DNA of 6,718 bases, taken from contig CADBFL010000096.1 in the NCBI GenBank assembly GCA_902793875.1, positions 1-6,718 on the forward strand, in the 5' to 3' direction. Of this stretch, positions 6,090 through 6,718 are shown piece after piece. The translations under genes and the position numbers were made by a program. The notes beneath the pieces were generated by a model, which ran no database searches, had not been told where the DNA came from, and saw only the letters and a program-made list of their open reading frames with translations. Positions within the stretch are counted from its first letter, which is position 1, and each line of letters begins with the position of its first letter. Source of the stretch: an uncultured Eubacteriales bacterium. GTDB taxonomy: Bacteria > Bacillota > Clostridia > Peptostreptococcales > Anaerovoracaceae.

Positions 6090-6095
6090 TATAAT
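6090..6095 (+). promoter_or_regulatory. putative -10 element for the AMP-binding enzyme gene
   Basis: TATAAT is a perfect -10 match in the 111-base gap after the terminator. No good -35 sits at normal spacing: TTGTTC at 6073-6078 is only 11 bases away. Initiation near 6102 would give a leader of about 43 bases. A consensus TTGACA at 6105-6110 lies within that leader but has no usable -10 downstream. Confidence 0.4.
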
Positions 6096-6132
6096 AAACA
6101 GAGGTTGACAAATCAGCGCTGAAACATTTGAC

Positions 6133-6136
6133 GGAG
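6133..6136 (+). promoter_or_regulatory. ribosome binding site deciding the start of the AMP-binding enzyme
   Basis: GGAG lies eight bases before ATG 6145. A competing ATG at 6137 is in another frame and meets TGA after three codons, so 6145 is the chosen start. Confidence 0.55.
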
Positions 6137-6144
6137 ATGTTCGG

Positions 6145-6718
6145 ATGACAAAAAAAGAATCGGATAATTATCAGATAATCCTCGGAAGGATAAACAGAGG
6201 TACTGTTGCCGACCAGAAGGCGTGGAAGTTCGTCAGGGAACTGAATTCGTTCAGTGAAGAGAGGCTCAGCGCGCCTGCTCTTATCGACGGAAGACGCGAG
6301 TACAGTTATCGTCAGCTTTTCCGCTGCTGGGACAGATACGCTGAAGTTTTCAACGCTCTTGACATAAATGAAAAGAACGGATCCAGGGTGGGCATGACCG
6401 GAAACATATCCGCGGAGTGCATCATGGCATTTTACGCCCTTAACATGCTCGGCGTGTCTGTTTCCATGATACCGATCGAGGACACATACGATGAGGAATG
6501 CTGGTGCGACGCGATAAAAAAAGAAGGCATCACCGATATCATCATGGCCGATGCCTGCGCGTGGCCGGGACTTTTAAGAAAGATTTCGGAAAACAGGGAT
6601 GAGCTCGGGATCAGAAACGCGATCGCTCTTCCGACATACGTCGACGGACCTTACGCGGCGCCTCTTGAGCGGCTGCAGGCCAGGCTGTACGAGCGGGTCC
6701 TCGAAGTCTGTCCGGATG
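6145..6718 (+). CDS. AMP-binding (ANL superfamily) enzyme, N-terminal part, cut by window edge
   Basis: The first 191 codons are open to the right edge. The fragment has the N-terminal layout of acyl-CoA synthetase/acyl-ligase adenylating enzymes: a short lead-in (1-43), ALIDGRREYSYRQLFRCWDR (45-64, the usual beta-strand plus 'Y.eL' helix), then RVGMTGNISAECIMAFYALN (81-100) and MLGVSVSMIP (101-110). The last two form the classic 'vai...n..e.i.a.lA....Gav..ip' segment. Such enzymes activate a carboxylic acid as an acyl-AMP and usually transfer it to CoA or a carrier protein. The diagnostic phosphate-binding loop and the later A-motifs lie outside the window, so neither substrate nor completeness can be judged. 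It begins a new transcription unit after a strong terminator, with its own putative -10. Nothing in the window ties it functionally to the symporter before it. Confidence 0.75.
   Translation, partial: MTKKESDNYQIILGRINRGTVADQKAWKFVRELNSFSEERLSAPALIDGRREYSYRQLFRCWDRYAEVFNALDINEKNGSRVGMTGNISAECIMAFYALNMLGVSVSMIPIEDTYDEECWCDAIKKEGITDIIMADACAWPGLLRKISENRDELGIRNAIALPTYVDGPYAAPLERLQARLYERVLEVCPD

Overview
The window looks like chromosome from an anaerobic Firmicute of the class Clostridia (Lachnospiraceae or a related family). The evidence is good AGGAG-type ribosome binding sites, sigma-A-like -10 elements, intrinsic terminators with T-tracts, frequent ATA and AGA/AGG codons beside CTC/ATC/GCC, and protein families typical of that group. 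This placement is an inference from style, not a search result. All seven supported genes lie on the + strand. No rRNA, tRNA, CRISPR array, insertion sequence or phage structural gene was seen, and no gene-free stretch exceeds 200 bases.

Layout: (1) At the left edge, running in from outside, is a zinc-dependent N-acetylmuramoyl-L-alanine amidase of the Amidase_2/PGRP fold, a cell-wall hydrolase. (2) A putative extended -10 promoter then leads into a two-gene unit: an eight-helix membrane protein resembling the YhhN/TMEM86 (lysoplasmalogenase-like) family and, 24 bases later, a two-domain protein that joins a RelA/SpoT-type HD alarmone-hydrolase-like domain to an aminoglycoside-phosphotransferase-like kinase. 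(3) A monocistronic, strongly codon-biased DUF1269-type protein follows, with its own putative promoter and a clear intrinsic terminator. (4) Next comes a likely two-gene unit: a single-module VOC (glyoxalase/bleomycin-resistance fold) protein and an SLC1/DAACS-type cation:solute symporter carrying an extra N-terminal soluble domain of about 140 residues, closed by a second strong terminator. (5) At the right edge is the start of an AMP-binding (ANL superfamily) enzyme, cut by the window.

No single pathway joins all the genes. The most unusual content is the two fusion proteins. In one, an alarmone-hydrolase-like HD domain with all its metal-binding motifs is joined to a small-molecule kinase domain that also keeps its catalytic residues. 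In the other, a glutamate/aspartate-transporter fold has a degenerate GHKL-ATPase-like domain at its cytoplasmic N-terminus, and an aspartate occupies the position that is the substrate-contacting arginine in acidic amino acid transporters. Both fusions suggest small-molecule or nucleotide sensing tied to catalysis or transport. That reading is inference; the domain architectures themselves are read directly from the sequence.
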